Assembly: GCA_021813595.1 (NCBI GenBank)
Contig: JAKAKF010000147.1
Location: forward strand, 1-5,225
Reading direction: 5' to 3'
From: a bacterium
GTDB taxonomy: Bacteria > SZUA-79 > Acidulodesulfobacterales > Acidulodesulfobacteraceae
DNA length: 5,225 nucleotides
The notes beneath the pieces were generated by a model. The model made no database searches. It had not been told where the DNA came from and saw only the letters and a program-made list of their open reading frames with translations. The position numbers and the translations under genes were made by a program. Shown here piece after piece: positions 1 through 4,977 of the stretch. Each line of letters starts with the position of its first letter. Position 1 is the first letter of the stretch.

Positions 1-1084
1 TAATTCTTACCGGAAGCCTGTGCGTTACTTTAGTAAACGTTCCGGAAGGATTGTTTGTAGGGATTAAAGCAAATTTTGAAGTACTGACGGAACCCACGAA
101 TTCTACAGTTCCCTTAAAAACTTTCCCCGGAAAAGAATCTACGCCGATTTTAACCGGGTCTCCCTTTTTAATATCTCCTACAACCGTTTCCTTGACATTT
201 GCCGTTACCCATACTTTACGCAGATTATTTTCCATAACTATAGGAGTTCCAGGCATAACATATTCACCTATATAAGACATTTTTTCACTGACAACGCCGT
301 TTATCGGTGAATATATGAACGTATTTTTATAATTTGCAAGAGCAATTTTATATGCGGCTTGTGCAACTTTAACGGCTTTTTTTAACGGTATTAACGTCGT
401 CATTTTATTTGCGAATGTAACACTTTTAACGTATCTTGATTCTACATAATTTCTTCTTGCCGTCCCTAAAGACGATTCGGCGGAAATAAGCGCCTGTTTA
501 GAAATTAAATATTGGGTATTCAAAGTATCAAACTGCTGTTTGGTTATAAATTCCTTTTTAATAAGCGTAAGACCTCTTAAATAATTCTTTTTAGCTAATT
601 TATACGATAATTCCGCTTTATGGAGATTTGATAGTGCTGTAGTATAAGCTAATCTATTCAGATAGAAAGAATTATAAGAATTCCCGATGAACTGGGCAAC
701 ATTCCCGCCAGCGCTGAATAATTTTGCTTTTGCAAGCTTATAATTAGCTTTTGCCTGCAGCATAGCGGGATAATAAGTGGAGTCGTTTATTTTTGCAATT
801 AATTCGTCTTTCTTTACCGATTCGTTTTTATGAACATAAATAGCCTTAATATTACCCGGAACCATCGTGCTTACCGAAACTATATGCCCGTCAACCTCCG
901 CATCTTCCGTATAAACGTGCGTAAGCCCAAAAAGATACCACCTTAAAACGAATATGCCTCCTATTATTGCCAGCAGGAGTATGATAGAAGCGGTAATAAT
1001 GTTTTTCCTCGTAAATTTGCTATCGTTCAAGCCGTTGCCATTTCCGCCTGTTTTAGTTTCGGTTTTTTCGTTTTCCCCGTTCAT
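1..1084 (-). CDS. emrA: EmrA/HlyD-family periplasmic adaptor of a tripartite efflux pump (C-terminus cut by window edge)
   Basis: This is a membrane-fusion protein that would link an inner-membrane transporter to a TolC channel across the periplasm. About 361 residues are visible. A polar, Gly/Asn/Lys-rich cytoplasmic N-terminus (1-28) is followed by one membrane anchor (about 29-48, IITASIILLLAIIGGIFVL). A biotinyl-lipoyl-like half follows (YTEDAEVDGHIVSVSTMVPG, 58-77), then a long helical hairpin (about 105-255), the second lipoyl half (YSPINGVVSEKMSYIGEYV, 258-276) and a beta-barrel region. The stretch FALIPTNNPSGTFTKVTHRL (338-357) ending in PVRI is characteristic of EmrA-type adaptors. 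E. coli EmrA is about 390 residues, so only a few dozen should be missing. The ATG at 1084 is the first start after an in-frame TGA and has GGGTGA upstream. The gene lies 44 nt after tolC with no visible terminator between them, so they are probably co-transcribed. A pump gene (EmrB-like MFS) is expected beyond the left edge; that is inference. Confidence 0.9.
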   Translation of the reverse strand, partial: MNGENEKTETKTGGNGNGLNDSKFTRKNIITASIILLLAIIGGIFVLRWYLFGLTHVYTEDAEVDGHIVSVSTMVPGNIKAIYVHKNESVKKDELIAKINDSTYYPAMLQAKANYKLAKAKLFSAGGNVAQFIGNSYNSFYLNRLAYTTALSNLHKAELSYKLAKKNYLRGLTLIKKEFITKQQFDTLNTQYLISKQALISAESSLGTARRNYVESRYVKSVTFANKMTTLIPLKKAVKVAQAAYKIALANYKNTFIYSPINGVVSEKMSYIGEYVMPGTPIVMENNLRKVWVTANVKETVVGDIKKGDPVKIGVDSFPGKVFKGTVEFVGSVSTSKFALIPTNNPSGTFTKVTHRLPVRI

Positions 1085-1128
1085 TAAACATCACCCGTTA
1101 ATTATTATAAAACAAATATTAAATAATT

Positions 1129-2493
1129 TTAATTAAATTTATCCACTGTTAAACTTATTAGTTTCCTTTTGAAAGAGCCTATGAGCCTTTTTAAATCCAG
1201 TACGGATTCGTAATAACTTAGCTTTGCGGAAAGAAGATTATGCCTTGCCCTGATTAATTCCGCCAGCGCGGTTACCACATCTACGCTAGTCGCCACGCCA
1301 GCTTTAAATTCTTCTTCGACAAGCATATAATTTTTAGAAGCAAATCTTTCTTCATGCTCAAGCGTATTCACTTCATATTTTAAACTGCGGACATTATATA
1401 ATTCCGATATAACCCGCGCCTTTAAATCGCGCTTGGCCTGAGCCGTATTATACATAGACCTGTTTGCTTCCGAACGAGCCTTTTCGATGGATATAATTCT
1501 CGACGCACCTTGAAACAAAGGCATTGTCAGAACGGCACCGGCTGTCCAGTAATTTGTCGAACCCTGCGGAATAAAATGGCTATTGGAAAGCGCGTTATAA
1601 GAAGCGGAAAAATCAATTCTTGGTATATACTGCGATTCGTAATATCCTGTTTCGTCGTCTGCCGATTTTTGTGCAAATTTTAACGACTTTATGTTTGGAT
1701 TATTTTTATAGGCAAGAATTATGTATTTTTTTAATAACGCTTTTTTTAAAATCGGCTTAGGCGGTTTAACAACAGTGAAGCGCCTGCTTATTCCAAGAAG
1801 AGCCGCAAGATTGGCTTTTGCGGCTTTCAATGAATTTTTGGAACTGATAAGTTCCTGTTTGGCGGCATAAAACTGAGATTTTGCCTGAAGAAGGTCGGTA
1901 ATTATGGCAAGACCCGCTTTTAATTTAGCTTCGGTAAGCTCAAGATGAGATTTTGCTTCCTTAAAAGTCTTAGTATCGGCTTTTATTAAACTTAAATCAT
2001 TCAAAACCGTATAATAACCTACCGCAACGTTATACAGGGTGTCTGCGGAAACGCTATTTAAAGCCATTTTGGTGGATTTTTCGGTATTCCGAGCAGACAG
2101 ATAAGCCGGAATCGCGCCTATATTAAAAATAGGTTCGTTTAACGTAAAACTGTATTCATAATTAGGAAAAAAGAACGAAAAAAGGCTGTTCATTATATTC
2201 GAAGACGATAATGTGGAAGGCGCGGAATTAACATGCATTCTCTGGTCGGTATATTTAAGAGATATATCGGGTAAAACCATGCCTATTGCTGACCATTTCA
2301 AAAGAGTCGATTGGTAATAGCTTTCTTTTGCAGCCTTTATAGTGTCGTTGTGCCGTGCCGCAAGAATATATGCCTCTTTCAGCGTAACTACCCTGGCTGA
2401 TTTTGCGAAAAACGAATAAGCTTTAAGCGGATAAAAATTTATCGAGTAGAACGAAAACAAGAAAAACAGGATGAAAAGTAAAATTTTTTTCAT
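1129..2493 (-). CDS. tolC: TolC-family outer membrane efflux protein
   Basis: This is an outer-membrane channel with a periplasmic tunnel, serving as the exit duct of a tripartite exporter. It has 454 residues (E. coli TolC precursor is 493). The N-terminus MKKILLFILFFLFSF is a signal peptide, with mature sequence probably starting near residues 25-33. The internal duplication typical of outer membrane efflux proteins is clear. LTEAKLKAGLAIITDLLQAK (186-205), running to LAALLGIS (229-236), matches LVEEEFKAGVATSVDVVTAL (391-410), running to LDLKRLIG (432-439). Each half also carries a strand-turn motif, PIFNIG (121-126) and PLFQG (325-329). The ATG at 2493 is supported by the signal peptide. 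Its Shine-Dalgarno is odd: GGGG lies about 14 nt upstream, and the 12-bp palindrome TATTTTAAAATA (2496-2507) fills most of the gap. The gene is first in the operon with the emrA-like adaptor and has its own operator-bearing promoter. The transported substrate cannot be told from sequence. Confidence 0.93.
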   Translation of the reverse strand: MKKILLFILFFLFSFYSINFYPLKAYSFFAKSARVVTLKEAYILAARHNDTIKAAKESYYQSTLLKWSAIGMVLPDISLKYTDQRMHVNSAPSTLSSSNIMNSLFSFFFPNYEYSFTLNEPIFNIGAIPAYLSARNTEKSTKMALNSVSADTLYNVAVGYYTVLNDLSLIKADTKTFKEAKSHLELTEAKLKAGLAIITDLLQAKSQFYAAKQELISSKNSLKAAKANLAALLGISRRFTVVKPPKPILKKALLKKYIILAYKNNPNIKSLKFAQKSADDETGYYESQYIPRIDFSASYNALSNSHFIPQGSTNYWTAGAVLTMPLFQGASRIISIEKARSEANRSMYNTAQAKRDLKARVISELYNVRSLKYEVNTLEHEERFASKNYMLVEEEFKAGVATSVDVVTALAELIRARHNLLSAKLSYYESVLDLKRLIGSFKRKLISLTVDKFN

Positions 2494-2535
2494 AATATTT
2501 TAAAATACCCCATATTGCAGTATTGCTATATTTTT

Positions 2536-2564
2536 ATTATAATGACTTAAAAGTCATAAGTCAA
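2536..2564 (-). promoter_or_regulatory. Sigma-70 promoter of the tolC-emrA operon
   Basis: On the minus strand the -35 box TTGACT (2564-2559) and the consensus -10 box TATAAT (2541-2536) are separated by exactly 17 bp (2558-2542). The predicted transcription start is near 2529, giving an untranslated leader of about 36 nt before the tolC ATG at 2493. The promoter lies in the 116-bp gap after the methyltransferase gene, so the efflux operon can be expressed separately from it. This is the best promoter in the window. Confidence 0.82.
2542..2557. promoter_or_regulatory. Putative repressor operator: inverted repeat inside the promoter spacer
   Basis: ATGACTT-AA-AAGTCAT is a perfect 7-bp inverted repeat with a 2-bp centre. 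It occupies 16 of the 17 spacer bases between the -35 and -10 boxes of the tolC promoter. A further half-site, AAGTCA (2558-2563), overlaps the -35 box, so on the minus strand TGACTTA and TGACTTT run in tandem. A dimeric regulator bound here would block RNA polymerase, as TetR- and MarR-type repressors do in drug-export operons. MerR-type regulators also bind spacers, but usually ones of 19-20 bp, which makes a simple repressor more likely. The regulator gene is not in the window. Confidence 0.6.
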
Positions 2565-2609
2565 TATCTTTTATCTCTATTTTATGAATATTTATTATTA
2601 AATTTATTA

Positions 2610-3302
2610 TCAGCTTTTTATTCCGGTAATTAAAAAACCTACGTGCAAGGGGAGATTTTTAATTTTCAGGTCCTTAAATCCTTTATCTTTTAATATATCC
2701 ATCATTTTTTTTATGTCAAACGCCAATATGCTGTATGTCAGCCAGTCATAAGCCTTTTCGTCTATTAATGAACCTACGAGCCTTATAATAAAAAAATACG
2801 ACTTGAAAAATATATTCAAAAGCTTATTCTGCGGCCTGCCCATTTCCAATAATATGAATTTACCGTTCTTTTTTAGAATCCTCCGAAGTTCTTCGGCAAA
2901 AACTTCCGTATCGTCAACATTCCTTAATAAAAATCCTGCGGTGACTACGTCGTATGCGCATCCCGGTTCGCCTAGGTCCATCGCGTCTTCAATCTTAAAA
3001 CATATATTTTTTATTTTTTTCTTTTTGATTTTATCTTCGGCTATTTTTATCATATCTGAATTAAAATCTACTCCCACTATTTCAACCCGTTTTTTTGCTC
3101 TTTTTGCTTTCTTGGCGATATCTATAGCAATAGAGCCTGTGCCGGTAGCGACATCCAGTATTTTATAACCGTCTATATCTGATATAGCTTCTTCCGCAGC
3201 CATTTTGCGCCATATGCCGTCAATCCCGAAACTGAACAGATGCCCCCAAAAATCATAAACATCGGCAATAGAAGAAAAGATATTATTTATTTTATCGGAC
3301 AT
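2610..3302 (-). CDS. ubiE: UbiE/MenG-like SAM-dependent methyltransferase, divergent
   Basis: This probable class I methyltransferase is of the type that C-methylates the ring of demethylmenaquinone or a ubiquinone precursor using S-adenosylmethionine; it acts in the cytoplasm on a membrane-bound lipid. At 230 residues it is the normal family size. The N-terminus IFSSIADVYDFWGHLFSFGI (8-27) plus W31 aligns with the UbiE signature region (YDxMNxxxSxxxHxxW in classical members). Motif I is ILDVATGTGS (48-57), the ribose-binding acidic residue is D79 in VGVDFNSDM, and motif II is around ED (105-106). FLLRNVDD (124-131) corresponds to the FGLRNV block, and ILKKNGKFILLE (142-153) is the post-catalytic strand. 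Several signature positions differ: W19-G20 replaces Met-Asn, D28 replaces His, and the C-terminal LPLHVGFLITG replaces the usual GIVALHRG-type tail. Substrate is therefore uncertain. The ATG at 3302 has AGGGGGTGG five bases upstream. Confidence 0.85.
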   Translation of the reverse strand: MSDKINNIFSSIADVYDFWGHLFSFGIDGIWRKMAAEEAISDIDGYKILDVATGTGSIAIDIAKKAKRAKKRVEIVGVDFNSDMIKIAEDKIKKKKIKNICFKIEDAMDLGEPGCAYDVVTAGFLLRNVDDTEVFAEELRRILKKNGKFILLEMGRPQNKLLNIFFKSYFFIIRLVGSLIDEKAYDWLTYSILAFDIKKMMDILKDKGFKDLKIKNLPLHVGFLITGIKS

Positions 3303-3336
3303 ATTGCCACCCCCTACTTCAAAACTGTTTAAAGTT

Positions 3337-3365
3337 ATTATAAGGCAATAGTTTTATTATGTTTT
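3337..3365 (-). promoter_or_regulatory. Possible proximal promoter of the methyltransferase gene
   Basis: A perfect -10 hexamer, TATAAT, lies at 3342-3337 on the minus strand. The best -35 at 17-bp spacing is only AAAACA (3365-3360), matching half the consensus, so the assignment rests on the -10. Transcription would start near 3330, giving a leader of about 28 nt. It competes with a possible distal start near 3477 that would include the GC-rich leader island. In DNA this AT-rich, chance TATAAT boxes are common. Confidence 0.35.
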
Positions 3366-3404
3366 TCCGCTGTATAAAAATATTTTAATATTGTATATTA
3401 TTTT

Positions 3405-3429
3405 GGATTATCTCGCAACAAGACAATCC
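3405..3429 (-). other. 9-bp RNA hairpin in the leader island upstream of the methyltransferase
   Basis: Read on the minus strand, GGATTGTCT and AGATAATCC pair over 9 bp (one G-U) around the 7-nt loop TGTTGCG. On the plus strand the same arms have an A-C mismatch, so the structure fits a minus-strand transcript better. No T-run follows on either strand, so it is not an intrinsic terminator. The loop and 3' arm carry the last codons and the TAA stop of the 12-codon open frame, so a ribosome finishing that frame would open the hairpin. Function is inferred only from position. Confidence 0.4.
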
Positions 3430-3446
3430 TGCCGGTTTATGTTCAC
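3408..3446 (-). CDS. Candidate 12-codon leader peptide (GTG start) with very strong ribosome site
   Basis: The GTG at 3446 opens a short frame encoding (M)NINRQDCLVAR and ending in TAA at 3408. It is preceded by the purine-rich GGGAGGAGGG seven bases upstream, the strongest Shine-Dalgarno in the window. It lies about 105 nt before the methyltransferase start on the same strand, inside a GC-rich island (about 3411-3476) within very AT-rich DNA. A TATAAT box at 3489-3484 would start transcription near 3477, just ahead of the ribosome site. The frame stays open upstream of the GTG, and a TTG at 3476 could extend it to about 23 residues (reading IPEWEEGGK before the valine). I do not recognise the peptide. 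It could be a regulatory leader, a dispersed repeat, or chance. No codon statistics are possible at this length. Confidence 0.35.
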   Translation of the reverse strand: MNINRQDCLVAR

Positions 3447-3483
3447 TTTGCCGCCCTCCTCCCACTCCGGAATCAAAGCCTTG

Positions 3484-3489
3484 ATTATA
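3484..3489 (-). promoter_or_regulatory. Possible -10 box for a transcript through the leader island
   Basis: TATAAT (3489-3484, minus strand) sits just upstream of the GC-rich island and would give a start near 3477. The region 17 bp upstream is an A/T run with no -35 match. The call is weak and depends on whether the island is transcribed. Confidence 0.22.
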
Positions 3490-3537
3490 AATATTATTTT
3501 TAATCCAAAAAATTAATATTTTATTTTTAGATTTATG

Positions 3538-3546
3538 TGGTATAAA
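3538..3546 (+). promoter_or_regulatory. Extended -10 promoter for the small lipoprotein gene
   Basis: TGG-TATAAA (3538-3546) fits the extended -10 pattern TGnTATAAT with one mismatch at the last base. No clear -35 is visible, which extended -10 promoters tolerate. The predicted start is near 3553, leaving a leader of about 36 nt before the TTG at 3589. Confidence 0.42.
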
Positions 3547-3588
3547 TATATATAAATAAATATAACGGCAATAAATGAGGGCAGAAAA

Positions 3589-3825
3589 TTGAAGACTATC
3601 AAAATAATACCGAAAAATCTAAAAAACAAACCGGCATCGATAACAACAATCGCTATCCTATTAGCAATGATAATGTTTACCGTATCTTTCGCAACAGGAT
3701 GCTGCGCCGGCTGGAATTGCGGCCCCTATTATTACGGGCATCCTGCCGGATGGCATGGCGATAACGGATGGCATGGCGATAACGGAGAGCATAGAGGCGA
3801 AGGCGGATATAAAGGTGGAGATTAA
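3589..3825 (+). CDS. Small secreted Gly/His/Trp-rich protein, probable lipoprotein, unknown function
   Basis: This 78-residue protein belongs to no family I recognise. A basic N-region (1-14, five lysines) is followed by a hydrophobic stretch (about 17-34, ITTIAILLAMIMFTVSF) and ATG-Cys38-Cys39. This resembles a lipobox, but with Ala instead of Leu at -3, so lipidation is likely and not certain. The mature part is only about 40 residues: CCAGWNCGPYYYGHPAG, then two copies of GWHGDN (54-59 and 60-65), then GEHRGEGGYKGGD. The His, Cys and acidic residues could bind metal; that is speculation. The start is TTG at 3589, chosen for GAGGG about seven bases upstream. An ATG at 3575 opens only a 5-codon frame whose TGA overlaps this TTG. 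The gene stands alone, divergent from the methyltransferase. The island scar lies about 85 bp downstream. Confidence 0.65.
   Translation: MKTIKIIPKNLKNKPASITTIAILLAMIMFTVSFATGCCAGWNCGPYYYGHPAGWHGDNGWHGDNGEHRGEGGYKGGD
3748..3786 (+). repeat. 18-bp tandem repeat, two full copies plus 3 bp, inside the small lipoprotein gene
   Basis: The unit GGATGGCATGGCGATAAC occurs identically at 3748-3765 and 3766-3783, followed by GGA. It encodes GWHGDN twice in frame. Identity at all 18 positions, including third codon positions, points to recent duplication and possible copy-number change by slippage. Confidence 0.9.
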
Positions 3826-3908
3826 GATTGAGAAATTAATATAATATTTTTGAGATTTTGTTGTAAAGACTAGCGCTTTCTGGTGAACCCTTTTATTCTT
3901 TATTTTAA

Positions 3909-3956
3909 TGGAGCCGGCGATAGAAATCGAACCTACGACCTGCTGATTACGGATCA
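3909..3956 (-). other. 3' half of a tRNA-Thr gene: probable attachment-site scar of an integrated element
   Basis: On the minus strand this reads as a tRNA from the anticodon arm to the end. It has anticodon loop TCCGTAA (anticodon CGU, threonine), 3' anticodon stem TCAGC, five-base variable loop AGGTC, T-arm GTAGG-TTCGATT-TCTAT, acceptor 3' strand CGCCGGC, discriminator T, and an encoded CCA. The 5' half is absent: sequence before TGA at 3956-3954 does not pair with the stem, and no D-arm follows. Base 33 is C instead of the near-universal T, and position 61 is T instead of C, so it is not a working tRNA. Elements that integrate into tRNA genes keep the intact gene at one end and leave this kind of 3' duplicate at the other. 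The orientation puts the element on the higher-coordinate side. Confidence 0.8.
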
Positions 3957-4015
3957 CAAACCCTGATTTATAAGTTATTGATATTATTAATAAATTTTAT
4001 GATATTTAAAATGCG

Positions 4016-4033
4016 GTAGCAATATAGTAGCAA
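4016..4033 (+). repeat. Paired GTAGCAA direct repeats, possible integrase arm-type sites
   Basis: GTAGCAA occurs at 4016-4022 and 4027-4033, an 11-bp period, or about one helical turn. The pair lies 60-78 bp from the tRNA fragment on the element side, where tyrosine integrases of tRNA-targeting elements often have short direct-repeat arm sites. No integrase gene is in the window, so this is positional inference. Confidence 0.4.
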
Positions 4034-4072
4034 AACGGAATTTATAAATATAATTTATTAAATCTGGTGCTA

Positions 4073-4162
4073 TTACCCGAATAATTCACGAAGTTTTTTC
4101 ATAATAAATAATCGCACGTTTTCTGCTATTAAAACGGCTTCAGCTTCTTTAATTCCCTTCAA
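4073..4162 (-). pseudogene. Short coding-like remnant, possibly the C-terminus of a lost gene
   Basis: A 29-codon frame runs from TTG (4162) to TAA (4073). It reads as a charged amphipathic helix, KEAEAVLIAENVRLFIMKKL (5-24) followed by RELFG, which looks more like real protein than the surrounding AT-rich noise. There is a TAG immediately upstream, no Shine-Dalgarno before the TTG, and no recognisable continuation. It is most simply the tail of a gene lost from the island edge. I do not recognise the family, and chance is a real alternative. Confidence 0.27.
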
Positions 4163-4230
4163 CTAATAAAAATTATTACGAATGGAGACTGAGTTCAAAA
4201 AATAATAATTTTCGCAAGATTAAAGTTGCA

Positions 4231-4635
4231 TTATTTATTGCATTTTTGATTTAATTTTTTATCGAAACTAAATATATCTATTTTAAGTTTTTTAGACTTT
4301 ACGCATATAAAACAATCGATTAGACTTAAATCGTTATACATATCATAGCAATCAAGAGCTTTGATAAAAAGTTCCGTATCTTTATTCCTAATACCTTTAA
4401 AAGAAAACAAATTTTTCATCGTATCGATTATTTCTCTTTTAGGTATTTTATATACTTTAAGAAGAACGTAAACGGTTTCAAAGATGACGCTTTCAAATAT
4501 TAAAGCTTTTGCTTTACCGGTTTTAACCTCGTCAAAAAAAGATTTAACTATTTTAAACTGCTCTTCGTCGTCGTTTAGCAGATATCTTAAAATTACGTTT
4601 GCATCGATTATTTTAACTTGGGTGTCGGGCATCAT
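4231..4635 (-). CDS. vapC: PIN-domain toxin of a type II toxin-antitoxin system (VapC-like ribonuclease)
   Basis: This is a PIN-fold endoribonuclease; VapC toxins cleave tRNA, rRNA or mRNA in a metal-dependent way until neutralised by the partner antitoxin. It has 134 residues, the normal size. The four acidic positions are recognisable: D11 in KIIDANVILRYLL, E53 in VIFETVYVLL, D107 in LSLIDCFICV and D125 in IFSFDKKLN (in place of the common TFDxxL). Nothing suggests truncation, so it appears active. The ATG at 4635 is the first start after an in-frame TGA; a second ATG follows immediately. The antitoxin gene ends 19 nt upstream, and no Shine-Dalgarno is evident, only an ATATGAT-type repeat. 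Translation is therefore probably coupled to the antitoxin, keeping toxin output lower. The gene sits in the proposed tRNA-Thr-integrated element. Confidence 0.9.
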   Translation of the reverse strand: MMPDTQVKIIDANVILRYLLNDDEEQFKIVKSFFDEVKTGKAKALIFESVIFETVYVLLKVYKIPKREIIDTMKNLFSFKGIRNKDTELFIKALDCYDMYNDLSLIDCFICVKSKKLKIDIFSFDKKLNQKCNK

Positions 4636-4654
4636 ATCATATCATCATATCAAT

Positions 4655-4903
4655 TTATAGCTTTTCTCTTTTAACGTAATTTTCTTTAATAATGGATTGC
4701 CAAGCCGTTTCTCTTTCTTCCGCGAAAGAATATTTTTTAACGTTCTTAGTATATTTCTTAAGAGAACCGGCAATTTCTTTAACAGGCTCTATTTCAACCT
4801 TTCCGTCTTTAATATTGAATTTTACTATACTGCTTTTTAAAACGTCCCTTATATCTTTAGGTATAGTAACCTGTCCTTTTGAAGTTATTTTTGCGGTAAT
4901 CAT
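4655..4903 (-). CDS. vapB: AbrB/SpoVT-type antitoxin (VapB-like), DNA-binding
   Basis: This is the antitoxin partner of the PIN toxin. Residues 1-40 form a swapped-hairpin AbrB domain: ITAKITSKGQVTIPKDIRDV (2-21) is the family's hallmark, followed by KFNIKDGKVEIEPV. The family's usual LGLKPGD turn is shortened to LKSS. Residues 41-82 form a charged tail (YTKNVKKYSFAEERETAWQS and onward) that in related antitoxins wraps the toxin; this role is inferred. At 82 residues the length is typical. The ATG at 4903 has AAGGAG about 10 bases upstream, a much better site than the toxin's. Antitoxins of this class usually repress their own operon, and repeated motifs flank the promoter here. Confidence 0.9.
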   Translation of the reverse strand: MITAKITSKGQVTIPKDIRDVLKSSIVKFNIKDGKVEIEPVKEIAGSLKKYTKNVKKYSFAEERETAWQSIIKENYVKREKL

Positions 4904-4925
4904 TTATATTGTACTCCTTACATTT

Positions 4926-4977
4926 AATCAATTCATTACTTCTTTTAATTATATTACTAATCTAGAATGAAATCAAT
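4926..4977. repeat. Repeated and inverted boxes around the toxin-antitoxin promoter, possible antitoxin operator
   Basis: AATCAAT occurs at 4926-4932 and 4971-4977. Each copy abuts one arm of an inverted pair: TTCATT at 4932-4937 and AATGAA at 4966-4971. The right copy covers the -35 box and the left lies in the transcribed leader, so antitoxin bound to both could silence the promoter. The sequence is AT-rich and the arms are short, so chance cannot be excluded. Confidence 0.35.
4948..4976 (-). promoter_or_regulatory. Sigma-70 promoter of the vapBC-like operon
   Basis: TTGATT (4976-4971) and TATAAT (4953-4948) on the minus strand are 17 bp apart. Transcription would start near 4941, giving a leader of about 38 nt that contains the AAGGAG ribosome site. 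The -35 box directly abuts the stop codon of the upstream MazF-like remnant. Confidence 0.65.

Larger units (their letters stand above)
3826..4230. other. 405-bp gene-poor stretch forming the proposed edge of an integrated element
   Basis: This stretch holds no full gene. From left to right it has about 80 bp of AT-rich sequence, the 3' half of a tRNA-Thr gene (3909-3956), AT-rich DNA with paired GTAGCAA repeats (4016-4033), a short coding remnant (4073-4162) and about 68 bp before the toxin stop codon. I see no convincing intrinsic terminator for the small lipoprotein gene or for the toxin gene. Confidence 0.6.

Noticed and set aside
51..275. 74-codon open frame on the plus strand (and a similar 60-codon one at 954-1136)
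   Set aside because: Both are antisense to the EmrA-like adaptor gene or its start region, which is well supported on the minus strand.
2803..3168. 121-codon open frame on the plus strand
   Set aside because: It is antisense to the UbiE-like methyltransferase, whose motifs are clear. The translation is low-complexity Ile/Phe/Ser.
3302..3350. TATTGCC/GGCAATA inverted repeat spanning the methyltransferase start codon as a translational switch
   Set aside because: The distal arm (3344-3350) lies upstream of the transcription start predicted from the nearby TATAAT, so it would be transcribed only from the weaker distal promoter. Seven bp at this distance can be chance.
3411..3476. Known riboswitch class in the GC-rich island
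   Set aside because: I could not match the purine-rich segment and hairpin to the conserved core of any class I know, so it is kept only as an unclassified leader candidate.
3471..3486. AATCAA-AGCC-TTGATT hairpin as a terminator
   Set aside because: The stem has six A/T-dominated pairs and is not followed by a clean T-run on either strand. It is too weak to call.
3661..3957. 98-codon open frame on the minus strand
   Set aside because: It runs antisense through the small lipoprotein gene and into the tRNA-Thr fragment. The plus-strand frame there has a signal peptide, a ribosome site and an in-frame repeat, so the antisense frame is a by-product.
3909..4010. A complete tRNA-Thr gene
   Set aside because: Only the 3' half is present. 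No D-arm or matching acceptor 5' strand occurs upstream of it on the minus strand, and the anticodon stem pairs at only three of five positions.
4196..4222. Intrinsic terminator after the PIN toxin gene
   Set aside because: On the minus strand AAAAT-TATT-ATTTT with trailing T's can form only a 5-bp A/T stem, which is not convincing in DNA this AT-rich.
4631..4652. ATATCAT-type short repeat between antitoxin and toxin genes as an operator
   Set aside because: It lies inside the operon, downstream of the promoter. It is probably low-complexity sequence around the toxin start.
4692..4970. 92-codon open frame on the plus strand
   Set aside because: It is antisense to the AbrB-type antitoxin and its promoter, with no family-like features.
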